Shown here: piece after piece, positions 30,017 through 39,864 of the stretch | How positions within the stretch are numbered: the first letter of the stretch is position 1 | How the letters are laid out: each line of letters opens with the position of its first letter | Source: Dysosmobacter welbionis | Lineage (GTDB): Bacteria > Bacillota > Clostridia > Oscillospirales > Oscillospiraceae | Direction of reading: 5' to 3' | DNA: 64,000 nucleotides | NCBI RefSeq assembly: GCF_005121165.3 | Contig: NZ_CP034413.3 | Location: 2,294,001-2,358,000 of the forward strand | Program-made: the position numbers and the translations under genes | Notes under the pieces: model-generated | Seen by the model: only the letters and a program-made list of their open reading frames with translations | Database searches by the model: none | What the model was told of the DNA's origin: nothing

Positions 30017-31840
30017 ATGCAGAACGAACATTTGAGAAATGTCGCCATCATCGCCCACGTCGACCACGGCAAAACCACGCTGGTGGACGAGATGCTGAAG
30101 CAGGGCGGCGTCTACCGGGAGAATCAGGAGGTGGTGGACCGGGTCATGGACTCCGGCGACCTGGAGCGGGAGCGGGGCATCACCATCCTGGCCAAGAACA
30201 CCGCCATCCGGTACAAGGACACCAAGATCAACATCGTGGATACCCCGGGCCACGCCGACTTCGGCGGCGAGGTGGAGCGCATCCTGAAGATGGTCAACGG
30301 CGTCATCCTGCTGGTGGACGCCGCCGAGGGCCCCATGCCCCAGACCCGCTTCGTGCTCTCCAAGGCCCTGGAGCTGGGCCACCGGGTCATTGTGGTGGTC
30401 AACAAGATCGACCGGCCCGACCAGCGGATCCACGAGGTGGTGGATGAGGTGCTGGAGCTGCTGATGGACCTGGATGCCACCCCGGAACAGTTGGATTCCC
30501 CCATGCTGTTCTGCTCCGGCCGCAACGGCACCGCCTCCTACTCCCCCGACGTGCCGGGCACGGACCTCAAGCCCCTGTTTGAGACCATTCTGGAGTATAT
30601 CCCCGCCCCGGAGGCAGATGTGGACCAGCCCTTCCAGATGCTGGTCAGCTCCATCGACTACAACGACTTCGTGGGCCGGATCGCCATCGGCCGCATCGAG
30701 CGGGGCACCTTGAAGCAGAACCAGGACATCGTCGTGTGCAACTACCACGACCCGGAGGCTGTGCTCCGTAAGGCGAGAGCCACCGCCATCTACGAGTTCG
30801 AGGGCCTTGCCCGGAATCCGGTGACCGAGTCCACCGCCGGCAACATCATCGCCATGAGCGGCATTCCCGACATCACCATCGGCGACACCATCTGCGTCCC
30901 GGACTGCGTGGAGGCGTTGCCCTTCGTGAAGATCAGCGCCCCCACCCTGGAGATGACCTTCTCCGTCAACGACTCCCCCTTTGCCGGCAAGGAGGGCAAG
31001 TTCGTCACCTCCCGCCAGCTGCGGGACCGGCTGTACCGGGAGACGTTGAAGGACGTGTCCCTGCGTGTGACCGACACGGACAAGGAGACTGCCTTCAACG
31101 TGGCGGGCCGGGGCGAGATGTCCCTCTCCATCCTCATTGAGACCATGCGCCGGGAGGGGTATGAGTTCCAGGTTTCCCCCGCCCGCGTGCTGTACCAGGA
31201 GATCGACGGCGTCAAGTGCGAACCCATCGAGCGGCTGGTGGTGGACGTGCCCGGCGACTGTGTGGGCGCGGTCATCGAGAAGCTGGGTGCCCGCAAGGCG
31301 GATCTGGTGGAGATGACTCCCGTGGGCGAGCGGATGAAGATCGAGTTCCTGATTCCCGCCCGGGGCCTCTTCGGCTACCGCAGCGATTTCCTGACGGACA
31401 CCAAGGGCGAGGGCATCATGGCCAGCGTGTTCGACTCCTACGCCCCCTACAAGGGCGACATCTCCCGCCGGGGCACCGGCTCCATGATCTCCTTTGAGAC
31501 CGGCGAGTCCGTCACCTACGGCCTGTTCAACGCCCAGGAGCGGGGCACCCTGTTCATCGGGCCCGGCGTGCCGGTGTACGGCGGCATGGTGATCGGCGTC
31601 AGCCCCCGGAGCGAGGACATCACCGTCAACATCTGCAAGAAGAAGCAGCTGACCAACATGCGGGCCAGCGGCTCCGACGAGGCGCTGCGGCTGGTGCCCC
31701 CCAAGCAGATGAGCCTGGAGCAGTGTCTGGAGTTCCTGGCGGACGACGAGCTGCTGGAGGTCACCCCCAAGAGCCTGCGGATGCGCAAGGCCATTCTGGA
31801 CCACGAGAAGCGCATGAAGGCGCTGCATGGCAAGAAGTAA
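30017..31840 (+). CDS. typA: ribosome-associated GTPase TypA/BipA
   Basis: A 607-residue translational GTPase of the TypA/BipA family, which binds the ribosome and supports assembly and stress adaptation. G1 is AHVDHGKT at 13-20, G2 RGITI, G3 DTPGHADF and G4 NKIDR. The EF-G-like domains III and V and the TypA-specific C-terminal domain follow (GRGEMSLSILIETMRREGYEF; RGTGSMISFETG). The length is normal. The ATG at 30017 follows AAGGAGAAGAGAATT. It differs from EF-G by lacking domain IV. It is monocistronic, with a strong terminator after it. Confidence 0.95.
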   Translation: MQNEHLRNVAIIAHVDHGKTTLVDEMLKQGGVYRENQEVVDRVMDSGDLERERGITILAKNTAIRYKDTKINIVDTPGHADFGGEVERILKMVNGVILLVDAAEGPMPQTRFVLSKALELGHRVIVVVNKIDRPDQRIHEVVDEVLELLMDLDATPEQLDSPMLFCSGRNGTASYSPDVPGTDLKPLFETILEYIPAPEADVDQPFQMLVSSIDYNDFVGRIAIGRIERGTLKQNQDIVVCNYHDPEAVLRKARATAIYEFEGLARNPVTESTAGNIIAMSGIPDITIGDTICVPDCVEALPFVKISAPTLEMTFSVNDSPFAGKEGKFVTSRQLRDRLYRETLKDVSLRVTDTDKETAFNVAGRGEMSLSILIETMRREGYEFQVSPARVLYQEIDGVKCEPIERLVVDVPGDCVGAVIEKLGARKADLVEMTPVGERMKIEFLIPARGLFGYRSDFLTDTKGEGIMASVFDSYAPYKGDISRRGTGSMISFETGESVTYGLFNAQERGTLFIGPGVPVYGGMVIGVSPRSEDITVNICKKKQLTNMRASGSDEALRLVPPKQMSLEQCLEFLADDELLEVTPKSLRMRKAILDHEKRMKALHGKK

Positions 31841-31855
31841 ACCGGCCATTGCATG

Positions 31856-31890
31856 GGCCCTGGCCCCCGGGAGGGGGCCGGGGCCTGTTC
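31856..31890 (+). terminator. typA terminator
   Basis: A 12-bp GC stem (31856-31867 with 31874-31885, one G-U pair) is followed by TGTTCGTTTG. The stem is strong but the T-run is interrupted. Confidence 0.6.
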
Positions 31891-32170
31891 GTTTGCCGCC
31901 CGGGCAGGAGGCGGGGGCTGTTGGGAAAGACCGCGCCGCATCCGCAGGGGGGCGATGATCCCGGCGGCCCGGAGGTGGACTGCCCCGCGGGGGAAACCAG
32001 CCGCTCCGGGATGCCGGGCCCCGCAGGCTCGGGTACAGCGCCCTCCGCGGCGCCTCAAAAATATTTGTTAAAAATTCTGCCTTGGACGGGAACTTTTTCC
32101 CGCTGCCCTGCGTCAGTACAGGCAAACGGAGCAGATGCTCCCCCGAAAGCATTGGAAAGGATGAACGAGA
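31891..32170. other. intergenic region before the stalk-domain protein
   Basis: No gene is convincing here. An AT-rich patch near 32056-32077 (AAAAATATTTGTTAAAAATTC) in otherwise GC-rich DNA is the likely promoter area for the gene at 32171, but no clear -35/-10 pair stands out. Confidence 0.4.
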
Positions 32171-33145
32171 ATGAAAAAACGGATTCTGCAATGCCTGTCC
32201 CTGATCCTCTGCGCCGCCATGCTGGCGATCCCCGCCGCGGCCGCGGAGACCGCTGACGAAGAAGCGCCCGCCCGCCTGGGCCCCGCGGCCTATTGGGGCA
32301 CTGTCACCTGGATGGATGAGGACACCTTCCTGCTGGACAGCGGGAAGGAGGACGGCCTGGGCGACGCGGTGGTGGTCCACGTGGGGGATGCCCCCTACCT
32401 GGACGCCGTCACCGGCAACACCCTGAACCTGGAGACGCTGGAGGACGGGGACGCCGTCTATGCCTGGGTTGGCCCCGCCATGGCGCTGAGCCTGCCGCCC
32501 CAGTCCACGGCCAGCCTGATCGTGGGCAACATCCCCGCCGACTACGCCGTGCCCCAGTACTATGAGATCACCAGCTCCACCGTTACGGAGGAGTCCGCGG
32601 TGCTGCATGTGGCGGGCAGCAATGACACGATCACCGTGCCCGCCTCTGCAAAGCTGACGCCCTACCTGACGAAGAACATTGTCACCCTGGCCGATCTGCG
32701 TCCCGGCGCCCGCATCCTGGTGTGGTCCGATTCCAAGGGCACGCCGGAGAAGGTGCTGGTGTTCGCCTACGGCTATCGGGGCTATATCAGCGTGGCGGAG
32801 GACGGCGTCGTGTCCGTCAACGGCCAGTCCACGACTCAGAAGGCCAAGACCACCGCTGACGGCGACACCCTGCTGCCCATCCGGGCGGTGGCGGAGGCCC
32901 TGGGCATGAGCGTCCGCTGGGACGCGAAGCAGGGCGCCGTGGTCTCCTATGGCGATGACATGGTGAAGCCTGCCCCCCTGACCACGGAGACGCTGATGAC
33001 CGCCATGCCCGGCGGCGCCATCGCCGCGGTGAACAGCGACGGCACCACGGAGGAGGTCTACGGCACCTGCGTGAAGGAGGCCGGTGTCACCTATGTCTCC
33101 CGCTCCGCGCTGGCCCAGGCGCTGGACCTGTATCTGGCGGACTGA
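32171..33145 (+). CDS. exported protein with copper-amine-oxidase-N-like (stalk) domain
   Basis: A 324-residue secreted protein. The signal peptide is MKKRILQCLSLILCAAMLA followed by AIPAAAAE. The body has beta-rich segments, then a stalk domain of the copper amine oxidase N-terminal type (DTLLPIRAVAEALGMSVRWDAKQGAVVSY), a module that clostridia use on cell-surface and wall-associated proteins. There is no enzyme domain and no anchor. GGAAAGGATGAACGAGA precedes the ATG. Probably a surface or envelope protein of unknown role. Confidence 0.75.
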   Translation: MKKRILQCLSLILCAAMLAIPAAAAETADEEAPARLGPAAYWGTVTWMDEDTFLLDSGKEDGLGDAVVVHVGDAPYLDAVTGNTLNLETLEDGDAVYAWVGPAMALSLPPQSTASLIVGNIPADYAVPQYYEITSSTVTEESAVLHVAGSNDTITVPASAKLTPYLTKNIVTLADLRPGARILVWSDSKGTPEKVLVFAYGYRGYISVAEDGVVSVNGQSTTQKAKTTADGDTLLPIRAVAEALGMSVRWDAKQGAVVSYGDDMVKPAPLTTETLMTAMPGGAIAAVNSDGTTEEVYGTCVKEAGVTYVSRSALAQALDLYLAD

Positions 33146-33204
33146 GTCCGGCACAACAGAAAAACCGCGTATCAGATCCCCGGAGGAAATTTCCACCGGG
33201 GATC

Positions 33205-33233
33205 TGTAACGTTTCGGGGGCGCTGTGCGTTAA
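33205..33233 (+). promoter_or_regulatory. ECF-type promoter before the first ECF sigma gene
   Basis: TGTAAC at 33205-33210 (extended TGTAACGTTT) and CGTTAA at 33228-33233 are 17 bases apart. This matches the AAC -35 and CGT -10 pattern of SigW-like ECF promoters, so the sigma factor probably drives its own operon. Confidence 0.55.
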
Positions 33234-33255
33234 TTTGGTGAAGGGAGGGAGGACC

Positions 33256-33750
33256 GTGGACTTTGAGATTCTCTATCGCCTGTATTTCCGGGATGTCTAC
33301 CGTTATGTCCGGGGACTCTCTCGGGACGAACATCTGGCGGAGGAGATCGCCCAGGAGACCTTTGCCCGGGCCCTGGGAGCGGTGGACCGGTTCGACGGCC
33401 GGGGAGACGTCCGGGCGTGGCTGTTCACCATCGCCAGAAATGTCTGGGTGGACCATTGCCGCCGGCACCGGCGGGAGACGGAGCTGCCGGGGGAGGATCT
33501 GCCCGGCGGCGGAGACTTTGCCGGGGCGCTGGAGGACCGGGAGGAGGTCTTGGCCCTCCACAGAATTCTCCACACCCTGCCGGAGCCCTATAAAGAGGTG
33601 TTCGGCCTGCGGGTGTTCGGGGAGCTGCCCTTCCGGGCCATCGGACAGGTCTTCGGAAAGACGGAGGGCTGGGCCCGTGTGACCTACTACCGGGCCAAAA
33701 GCCGGATCTTGAGACAATGGGAGGCGGAGCGAGATGAAAGTGAGCTGTGA
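33256..33750 (+). CDS. ECF sigma factor (SigW-like)
   Basis: A 164-residue ECF sigma factor. Sigma2 (YRLYFRDVYRYVRGLSRDEHL; AEEIAQETFARAL; RAWLFTIARNVWVDHCRR) and sigma4 (LPEPYKEVFGLRVFGEL; FRAIGQVFGKTEGWARVTYYRAK) are complete. The GTG at 33256 follows GGGAGGGAGGACC. Its end overlaps the anti-sigma gene by 17 bases, so the pair is coupled. Typical stimulus would be envelope stress. Autoregulation is suggested by the promoter at 33205-33233. Confidence 0.93.
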   Translation: MDFEILYRLYFRDVYRYVRGLSRDEHLAEEIAQETFARALGAVDRFDGRGDVRAWLFTIARNVWVDHCRRHRRETELPGEDLPGGGDFAGALEDREEVLALHRILHTLPEPYKEVFGLRVFGELPFRAIGQVFGKTEGWARVTYYRAKSRILRQWEAERDESEL

Positions 33751-34429
33751 CGTGATCCGGGACCTGCTGCCCCTGTATACTGACCAGGCGGCCAGTGCCG
33801 ACACGGTCGCCCTGGTGGAGGAGCACCTGGCGTCCTGTCCCGCCTGCCGGGAGGAGCTGGGGCGCTTGGGGACAGCCCTGCCGGCGGAGCCGGAGGGGGT
33901 GGAGCCCCTGCGGCGCTTCAAGCGGCGGTGGCGGCGGAGGCAGGTCCTCATCGCCGTGACGGCGGCAGTGGTGACGGCGGCGGTGGCGGGGGGGATCTTC
34001 CTGACCTGCTTCTGGGGCCGCCGCGTGGCGGCGGGGGATGTGGAGGTCTCTCTGGAACTGCAATGGTCAGGCCTCACTTCCGGGGAGGATTCCGGAGGAG
34101 ACGGGAGCCGGGGAGAGCTGGAACAGGGGAACTGGAGCGGCGTGATACATGTCTGCTCATCGCATGAGAAGAACCTGCGGTCCAGAATAGAGCCTTTTTC
34201 AGAGACAGACGAAAATGGAGTCATCGTTCGGGCGGGCTATGTCATAGACATGTGGGAGGTGCCGGACCGGGCTCCCAGTGGCTCGGGCTCGATCACCGCC
34301 GGCTATGGCTATCCCAATGAGGCGGGGCCGATCCCAGAGGACTTTGATATCGTCTTTATTGTCCGCTACCGGGATGGAGAAGTCACTTACTCCGTCCGGG
34401 AGATGGGACTACTGGACCCGGCGGGGTGA
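33734..34429 (+). CDS. zf-HC2 anti-sigma factor
   Basis: A 231-residue anti-sigma factor. The zinc-finger motif HLASCPAC (the H-x3-C-x2-C of the zf-HC2 fold) is at about residues 33-40, a membrane helix at about 72-92 ([20 protein letters not shown]), and an outer domain of about 130 residues with acidic and serine-rich parts. It would hold the preceding sigma factor at the membrane until the outer domain senses a signal. Start overlaps the sigma gene. Confidence 0.85.
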   Translation: MKVSCDVIRDLLPLYTDQAASADTVALVEEHLASCPACREELGRLGTALPAEPEGVEPLRRFKRRWRRRQVLIAVTAAVVTAAVAGGIFLTCFWGRRVAAGDVEVSLELQWSGLTSGEDSGGDGSRGELEQGNWSGVIHVCSSHEKNLRSRIEPFSETDENGVIVRAGYVIDMWEVPDRAPSGSGSITAGYGYPNEAGPIPEDFDIVFIVRYRDGEVTYSVREMGLLDPAG

Positions 34430-34462
34430 GAAAAACTTGCGGGAGCAGAATGGCGGCGGGGC

Positions 34463-34491
34463 TTGTCCACGCCGCTGTTTCCCGTTATAAT
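34463..34491 (+). promoter_or_regulatory. fumC promoter
   Basis: TTGTCC (34463-34468) and TATAAT (34486-34491) are separated by 17 bases and sit 37 bases upstream of the fumC ATG. Confidence 0.7.
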
Positions 34492-34527
34492 GGAGGCAAC
34501 GATTTTTCGATCAGGGGGAATTGGACC

Positions 34528-35886
<1,359 letters not shown>

Positions 35887-35890
35887 GAGA

Positions 35891-35938
35891 AGAGTATCCC
35901 GCCGGGGACGAAAAGATTCGCTCCCGGTGGGATACTCT
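35891..35938 (+). terminator. hairpin after fumC
   Basis: A 16-bp stem (35891-35906 with 35923-35938, one G-U pair) closes the fumC unit. No T-run follows, so it may be a processing or attenuating structure rather than a simple terminator. Confidence 0.5.
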
Positions 35939-36003
35939 GCGTTTCCGGGACGTTTACCGGACGGGGGGGATGCGCCCCCAAGAGAGAAGAGGAGGCGAGC
36001 GCG

Positions 36004-36531
36004 TTGCTTTCCATGCTGCTGGCTATGCTGGAGACGGAGGAGGACCGGGAAAGGTTTTTGAAGCTCCATGGGACCTATGAGAAGAAGCTATACGCCGTGG
36101 CGGTCCGTGTTCTGGGGGACCGGACCGCGGCGGAGGACGCGGTGCAGCAGACTTGGCTGCAGCTCATCCGGCGGTGGGACCGGGTGAGCGGCCTGGCCTG
36201 GAGCGAGACGGAGGGATATCTAGTGACCGCTGTGAAGAACGCGGCGGTGGACATGCTGCGGAAGGAGCGGTGGGAGGAAGCTCTGCCGGAGGACTGGGAT
36301 CCGCCCGCTCCGGAGACGGGGGAGACGGACTACCGCTATCTGGTGAGCCTGATCCGGGCGCTGCCGGAGAGCTACCGGCGGGTGCTGGAGCTGAAGTGCG
36401 TGGAGGAGGAGAGCAACCGGGAGATCGCCCGGCGGCTGGGGCTGAAGGAGTCCACCGTGGCCACCCGCGTCCTGCGGGGGCGGACCATGCTGGCGGCGGC
36501 GCTGGAGAAGGAGGGGTACGTCCATGGATGA
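36004..36531 (+). CDS. ECF sigma factor, second
   Basis: A 175-residue ECF-type sigma factor. Sigma2 (YEKKLYAVAVRVLGDRTAAED; AVQQTWLQLIRRWDRV) and sigma4 (LPESYRRVLELKCVEEESNRE; IARRLGLKESTVATRVLRGR) are intact. GAAGAGGAGGCGAGC precedes the TTG at 36004; an ATG at 36013 is the alternative. It overlaps the next gene, a DUF4367 membrane protein, by eight bases; that protein takes the place of an anti-sigma factor. Confidence 0.88.
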   Translation: MLSMLLAMLETEEDRERFLKLHGTYEKKLYAVAVRVLGDRTAAEDAVQQTWLQLIRRWDRVSGLAWSETEGYLVTAVKNAAVDMLRKERWEEALPEDWDPPAPETGETDYRYLVSLIRALPESYRRVLELKCVEEESNREIARRLGLKESTVATRVLRGRTMLAAALEKEGYVHG

Positions 36532-37744
36532 GCGGATGCTGCGCCATGCCCTGATGGAGGCCAACCTGGAGCGGTTCCGGGACGTGCTGGACGCGGCGGA
36601 GGAACCGGACTGGTCCCACCGGTATTTGAGAAACCGGACGCGGCTGCTGGCGGATCCCTTCGGCTGGGCGAAGCGGATGGCCCGGCCGGTGTGGAAGCGG
36701 GCGGCCCGGACAGCGGCCTGCGTGCTATTGGCATGCCTGGTGACCCTGGGGGGCCTGATGGCGGTGAGCCCCGCCGTCCGGGCGGCGGTGTTGGGGTGGT
36801 TCCATCAGGTGCAGGAGGATCTGGTGACCTTTATCAACCCGAAGCGGACCGTGGCAGAGGATCCGCCCGGCGGCTGGCGGCTGTCGGAGATCCCGGAGGG
36901 CTTTGTGCTGACGGACGTGAGTCCCAAGGAGAGCTCGGGCTATTGGAGGTACTATGAGCCGGGGACCGGCGCATGGCTGTGGTTTGCCGTCTACACGCCG
37001 GAGGCGGGAGAGGTAGCTACCAATGTGGACGGAGCCTCGGACGCGGGGGAAAACCACACCACCGTCACTGTGCAGGGGTACCAGGCAGACCTCTTCCAGT
37101 CGGAGGGGACAATCCTGCTGACCTGGCAGAACGAGGCGGGATACCTCTTTATGCTGCGGGCCACGGATTTTGGCGACACCGAGACCCTGCTGTCCATGGC
37201 GGAAGGCGTGGTGCCTTACGAGGGACCCGGTGTGGCCTGGGAGATGGGCTGGGTGCCGGAGGGCTATGAACCCATGTACCGGGATGAAGGCGCTGGAGCC
37301 GTCCAGCAGGTGTGGGTCAGGGACGGGACAACACTGACCTGGCAGTATGTCACTGACCCCATCTGCCCCTTCGAGACCCCGGAGGGGGAGCCGGAGGAGA
37401 TCGACCTGCGGGGCGTCACCGGCTGGTACTGGACGGCGGAGGAGGAGCCGGAGGAGAGCGATGGCCCCACCATTACTGTGAATGGGGAGGAGATTCAGGC
37501 GGAGGGCTCCTCCGTCACCGTAGGCGGCGTCACCATCATCACCGGCGGCTCCCCGGACACAGAGGAGACCGGCACTCTGATCTGGACGGACCCGGACACC
37601 AACACGACCTTCTTCCTGGAGGGGGCCCTGGACCGCTTTGACCTGCGGGACATGGCTGTCCGTACGGAGGAGACGGAGCCGCAGCTCTCACCTCCCACGA
37701 AGAGAGCGCAGTCGATCACCGGCACTGCCGGCGGTGGGAAGTGA
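36524..37744 (+). CDS. membrane-anchored DUF4367-like protein coupled to the ECF sigma factor
   Basis: A 406-residue protein: a short cytoplasmic N-terminus (about 60 residues), one membrane helix (ARTAACVLLACLVTLGGLMAV, about 61-81), and a large exported part with two repeats of the DUF4367 type (YWRYYEPGTGAWLWFAVY; ADLFQSEGTILLTWQNEAG; then a second set from about residue 240). The overlap with the sigma gene and the topology suggest it acts as the sigma partner, the N-terminus binding sigma and the outer repeats sensing a signal. No zf-HC2 motif is present, so this is inference. Confidence 0.72.
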   Translation: MDERMLRHALMEANLERFRDVLDAAEEPDWSHRYLRNRTRLLADPFGWAKRMARPVWKRAARTAACVLLACLVTLGGLMAVSPAVRAAVLGWFHQVQEDLVTFINPKRTVAEDPPGGWRLSEIPEGFVLTDVSPKESSGYWRYYEPGTGAWLWFAVYTPEAGEVATNVDGASDAGENHTTVTVQGYQADLFQSEGTILLTWQNEAGYLFMLRATDFGDTETLLSMAEGVVPYEGPGVAWEMGWVPEGYEPMYRDEGAGAVQQVWVRDGTTLTWQYVTDPICPFETPEGEPEEIDLRGVTGWYWTAEEEPEESDGPTITVNGEEIQAEGSSVTVGGVTIITGGSPDTEETGTLIWTDPDTNTTFFLEGALDRFDLRDMAVRTEETEPQLSPPTKRAQSITGTAGGGK

Positions 37745-37899
37745 AACAGTCAGACTCCACAGAAAGAGACGAGATCTTTGTGATTTTTGACAAAGATAGA
37801 AAAGTCCGTGGATACGTCCTGCCCACGGCACGTTCAACTAATAGAACGGCCGGGGGCCTGTCCCCCGGAAACACACGGAGACAGAAAGGAAGGAGTTCC

Positions 37900-39087
37900 A
37901 TGAAAAGACGAGTCCTATCATTCCTGGCCGGCGCGGCCGCGGCGTTGGCGCTGACGGCCCTGACCGCCACCGCTCTGGCGGCCTCCGGGCAGGTGCAGTT
38001 CAACTTCGCTGGGGTGGCTCTGAACGGCGAGACAAAGATCGCCGCCGGCAGCGACATCACCGCCCCCAACGGCCAGCGGGTCCCCGGCTCCATCCTCTAT
38101 GTGGATGAGGCTGGCGGCAAGACCAACTACCTGCCCATCCGGACCATCAGCGAGCTGCTGGGGGTGAAGGTGGGCTACGACTCCGCCACCCGCACGGTGC
38201 TGCTGGGGGAGCAGACCGAGCCGGCCTCCGCAGCCGTCGCTTCAGGGCTCTACTGGCACAGGGAGACCGATGAGGACGGCGTCACATACGCCAGCGAGGA
38301 CCCTGGGATCGACTACACCGAAGCCCCTGGCTACGCGCTGACAAAGCTGCCGGAGGGCTGGGAGCTGGAGTCCGTGCGGGCCGGAATGGGCGGCAGAGGG
38401 AATCTGAGCTACTGGAATGGCGGCGGGCGCATCTCCTTCTCCTGTGCCTATCCCGACGGCGGGAGCTATGGCTGGAGCCCCGGCAGCGGGGAGATCCCCT
38501 GCCGCACCGTCACCGTGAACGGCCATGACGCGGCGCTCTACACCTACAGCAGCGAATACGGCGACAGCTGCCTGCTGGTGTGGGAGGACGAAGCGGGGGT
38601 GCTGTTCTGGTTCACCGGGTCGGACGTGGACCCGGACACGCTGGTGGAGGCCGCCTCCTCCGTGGAGCCCACATCAAAGACTGCGCCCGCTTGTGAGGCT
38701 GACTGGCTGCCCGGCGGCTACAGCTGGTTTGAAACCAACGCCTCCGGCGGCGCGGCGGAGACTACCTGGGTCGGCCAGGGCGGCAATATCACCCTGACCT
38801 GCTCTGCCACCCCCTTGCTGATGCCGGAGGGAGATGGAGAGACCGTGCGCTTCGGCGGTGTGACCGCCAGGTTCTGGGAGGCGGAGAAGCCTCACGAGGC
38901 GGAGACGGATGCGTGGGAGCCTGAGACGGTGGGCGGCGTGATTATCTCGTCTGGCACCATCTCCGGCCCCCAGGCAGCGGATGTGGCCACCCTGGCCTGG
39001 ACGGACGGCGGCCTGAACTTCCGCCTCCACGGCACTGTGGATCAGGAGAATCTGCTCCATGTGGCGGAGAGCCTGCGGATCAAGTGA
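37900..39087 (+). CDS. exported stalk-domain/DUF4367-like protein
   Basis: A 395-residue secreted protein. The signal peptide covers residues 1-28 (MKRRVLSFLAGAAAALALT, then ATALAAS). It has a stalk-type copper-amine-oxidase-N-like domain (YLPIRTISELLGVKVGYDSATRTVLLG) and then a domain like the DUF4367 repeats of the preceding gene (LVWEDEAGVLFWFTGSD), with WYW/TLTC-like beta segments. It is probably in the same operon as the second ECF sigma factor and may be its surface effector. The ATG at 37900 follows GAAAGGAAGGAGTTCC; a longer ORF upstream has no ribosome site. Confidence 0.75.
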   Translation: MKRRVLSFLAGAAAALALTALTATALAASGQVQFNFAGVALNGETKIAAGSDITAPNGQRVPGSILYVDEAGGKTNYLPIRTISELLGVKVGYDSATRTVLLGEQTEPASAAVASGLYWHRETDEDGVTYASEDPGIDYTEAPGYALTKLPEGWELESVRAGMGGRGNLSYWNGGGRISFSCAYPDGGSYGWSPGSGEIPCRTVTVNGHDAALYTYSSEYGDSCLLVWEDEAGVLFWFTGSDVDPDTLVEAASSVEPTSKTAPACEADWLPGGYSWFETNASGGAAETTWVGQGGNITLTCSATPLLMPEGDGETVRFGGVTARFWEAEKPHEAETDAWEPETVGGVIISSGTISGPQAADVATLAWTDGGLNFRLHGTVDQENLLHVAESLRIK

Positions 39088-39111
39088 AGATCGGACGGCA
39101 CTCATAAAAGC

Positions 39112-39144
39112 AGCCCCGGCGTGCAAAGCACGCCGGGGCTTTTC
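39112..39144. terminator. bidirectional terminator between convergent genes
   Basis: A 13-bp perfect stem (AGCCCCGGCGTGC with GCACGCCGGGGCT, AAA loop) has TTTT on the plus side and CTTTTATGAG on the minus side. It ends both the stalk-domain gene and the convergent membrane gene. Confidence 0.85.
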
Positions 39145-39146
39145 TG

Positions 39147-39581
39147 TCAGCAGCTCTGGCCGCAGCTACAGGTGAAGCGGGTCGTGACATACCGCCGCAA
39201 AAAGCAGAGGATGCCGCCTGCCATCAGGGCCAGGAAGGCGCAGCAAAGCGCCGCGCCGATGTGGAGCCCCACGCCGGAGGCGGTGGAGAGGGCGGTAATC
39301 AGCGCCGTCAGCAGCGCCCCCAGGGCGCCCACAGCGGAGGCCTCCCCGCAGCAGAGCCAGGCGTCCGCCAGGGCCGGCGTGCGGTCTGCCAGCAGGCCGC
39401 CCAGCAGATAGGCCAGCAGGCCGCCAAGACCGGCGGCAGCGGTGGCCGCGAAAAAGAACAGAGCCGTGGGCGTGGCGGCCGTCAGGGTCAGCACGTCCGT
39501 GCGCAGCAGGGCGAACACCAGGCCGCCCACAGCCAGGGACCCCAGCACCAGGGTCAGAAGATAACAGAAGCAGCGTTTCAT
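39147..39581 (-). CDS. small polytopic membrane protein of unknown function
   Basis: A 144-residue protein with four predicted membrane helices (about 5-25, 35-65, 78-95 and 102-125) and a cysteine-rich C-terminal end (FTCSCGQSC). I recognise no family. It stands alone on the minus strand. GAAAGGCTGGTCCT lies before the ATG. Confidence 0.6.
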   Translation of the reverse strand: MKRCFCYLLTLVLGSLAVGGLVFALLRTDVLTLTAATPTALFFFAATAAAGLGGLLAYLLGGLLADRTPALADAWLCCGEASAVGALGALLTALITALSTASGVGLHIGAALCCAFLALMAGGILCFLRRYVTTRFTCSCGQSC

Positions 39582-39676
39582 AGGACCAGCCTTTCTATCA
39601 AAACGCGCAGGTCCGCCCGGCGGGGCGACCGCCCCGCAGTCCAGCCTATGCGCTGGGTGCGGAGATTGTGTGAGCG

Positions 39677-39720
39677 AGTGTATATATTCATATTTTTTTG
39701 AATATCGAAATAAATATACG
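39677..39720. promoter_or_regulatory. ARG-box-like AT-rich dyads upstream of argG
   Basis: An AT-rich stretch contains GTGTATATATTCATA, an inverted ATTCA-N8-TGAAT pair (39686-39703) and CGAAATAAATATACG. Each resembles ArgR/AhrC boxes, which consist of TGAAT and ATTCA half sites. It lies about 95 bases upstream of the argG promoter, a spacing seen for two-site arginine operators. Confidence 0.45.
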
Positions 39721-39793
39721 GTTTTCTAAGACGTTCATCGAAATTTTATGCAAAAATGCGCGGAAGAAGCTGGAAATGTTGTGCAAAATGATG

Positions 39794-39824
39794 CTTGAAT
39801 AAATATGCGTGAAAGATGTATAAT
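39794..39824 (+). promoter_or_regulatory. argG promoter with overlapping ARG box
   Basis: TTGAAT (39795-39800) and TATAAT (39819-39824) are 18 bases apart. The -35 is inside CTTGAATAAATATGCGTG (39794-39811), which is close to the known ArgR/AhrC operator pattern. Binding there would block transcription of the arginine genes when arginine is plentiful. Confidence 0.6.
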
Positions 39825-39864
39825 CCAAACATCATCAATCAAAACTCCACGGAGGGAATTCATT

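Noticed and set aside
32171-33145. True copper amine oxidase
   Set aside because: Only the short N-terminal-type stalk domain is present. No topaquinone or copper-site catalytic domain exists, so the enzyme name should not be used.
29546-33196. 1216-codon minus-strand open frame across typA
   Set aside because: Covers several real genes and intergenic repeats, composition is typical of antisense translation of GC-rich DNA, and no motif is recognisable.
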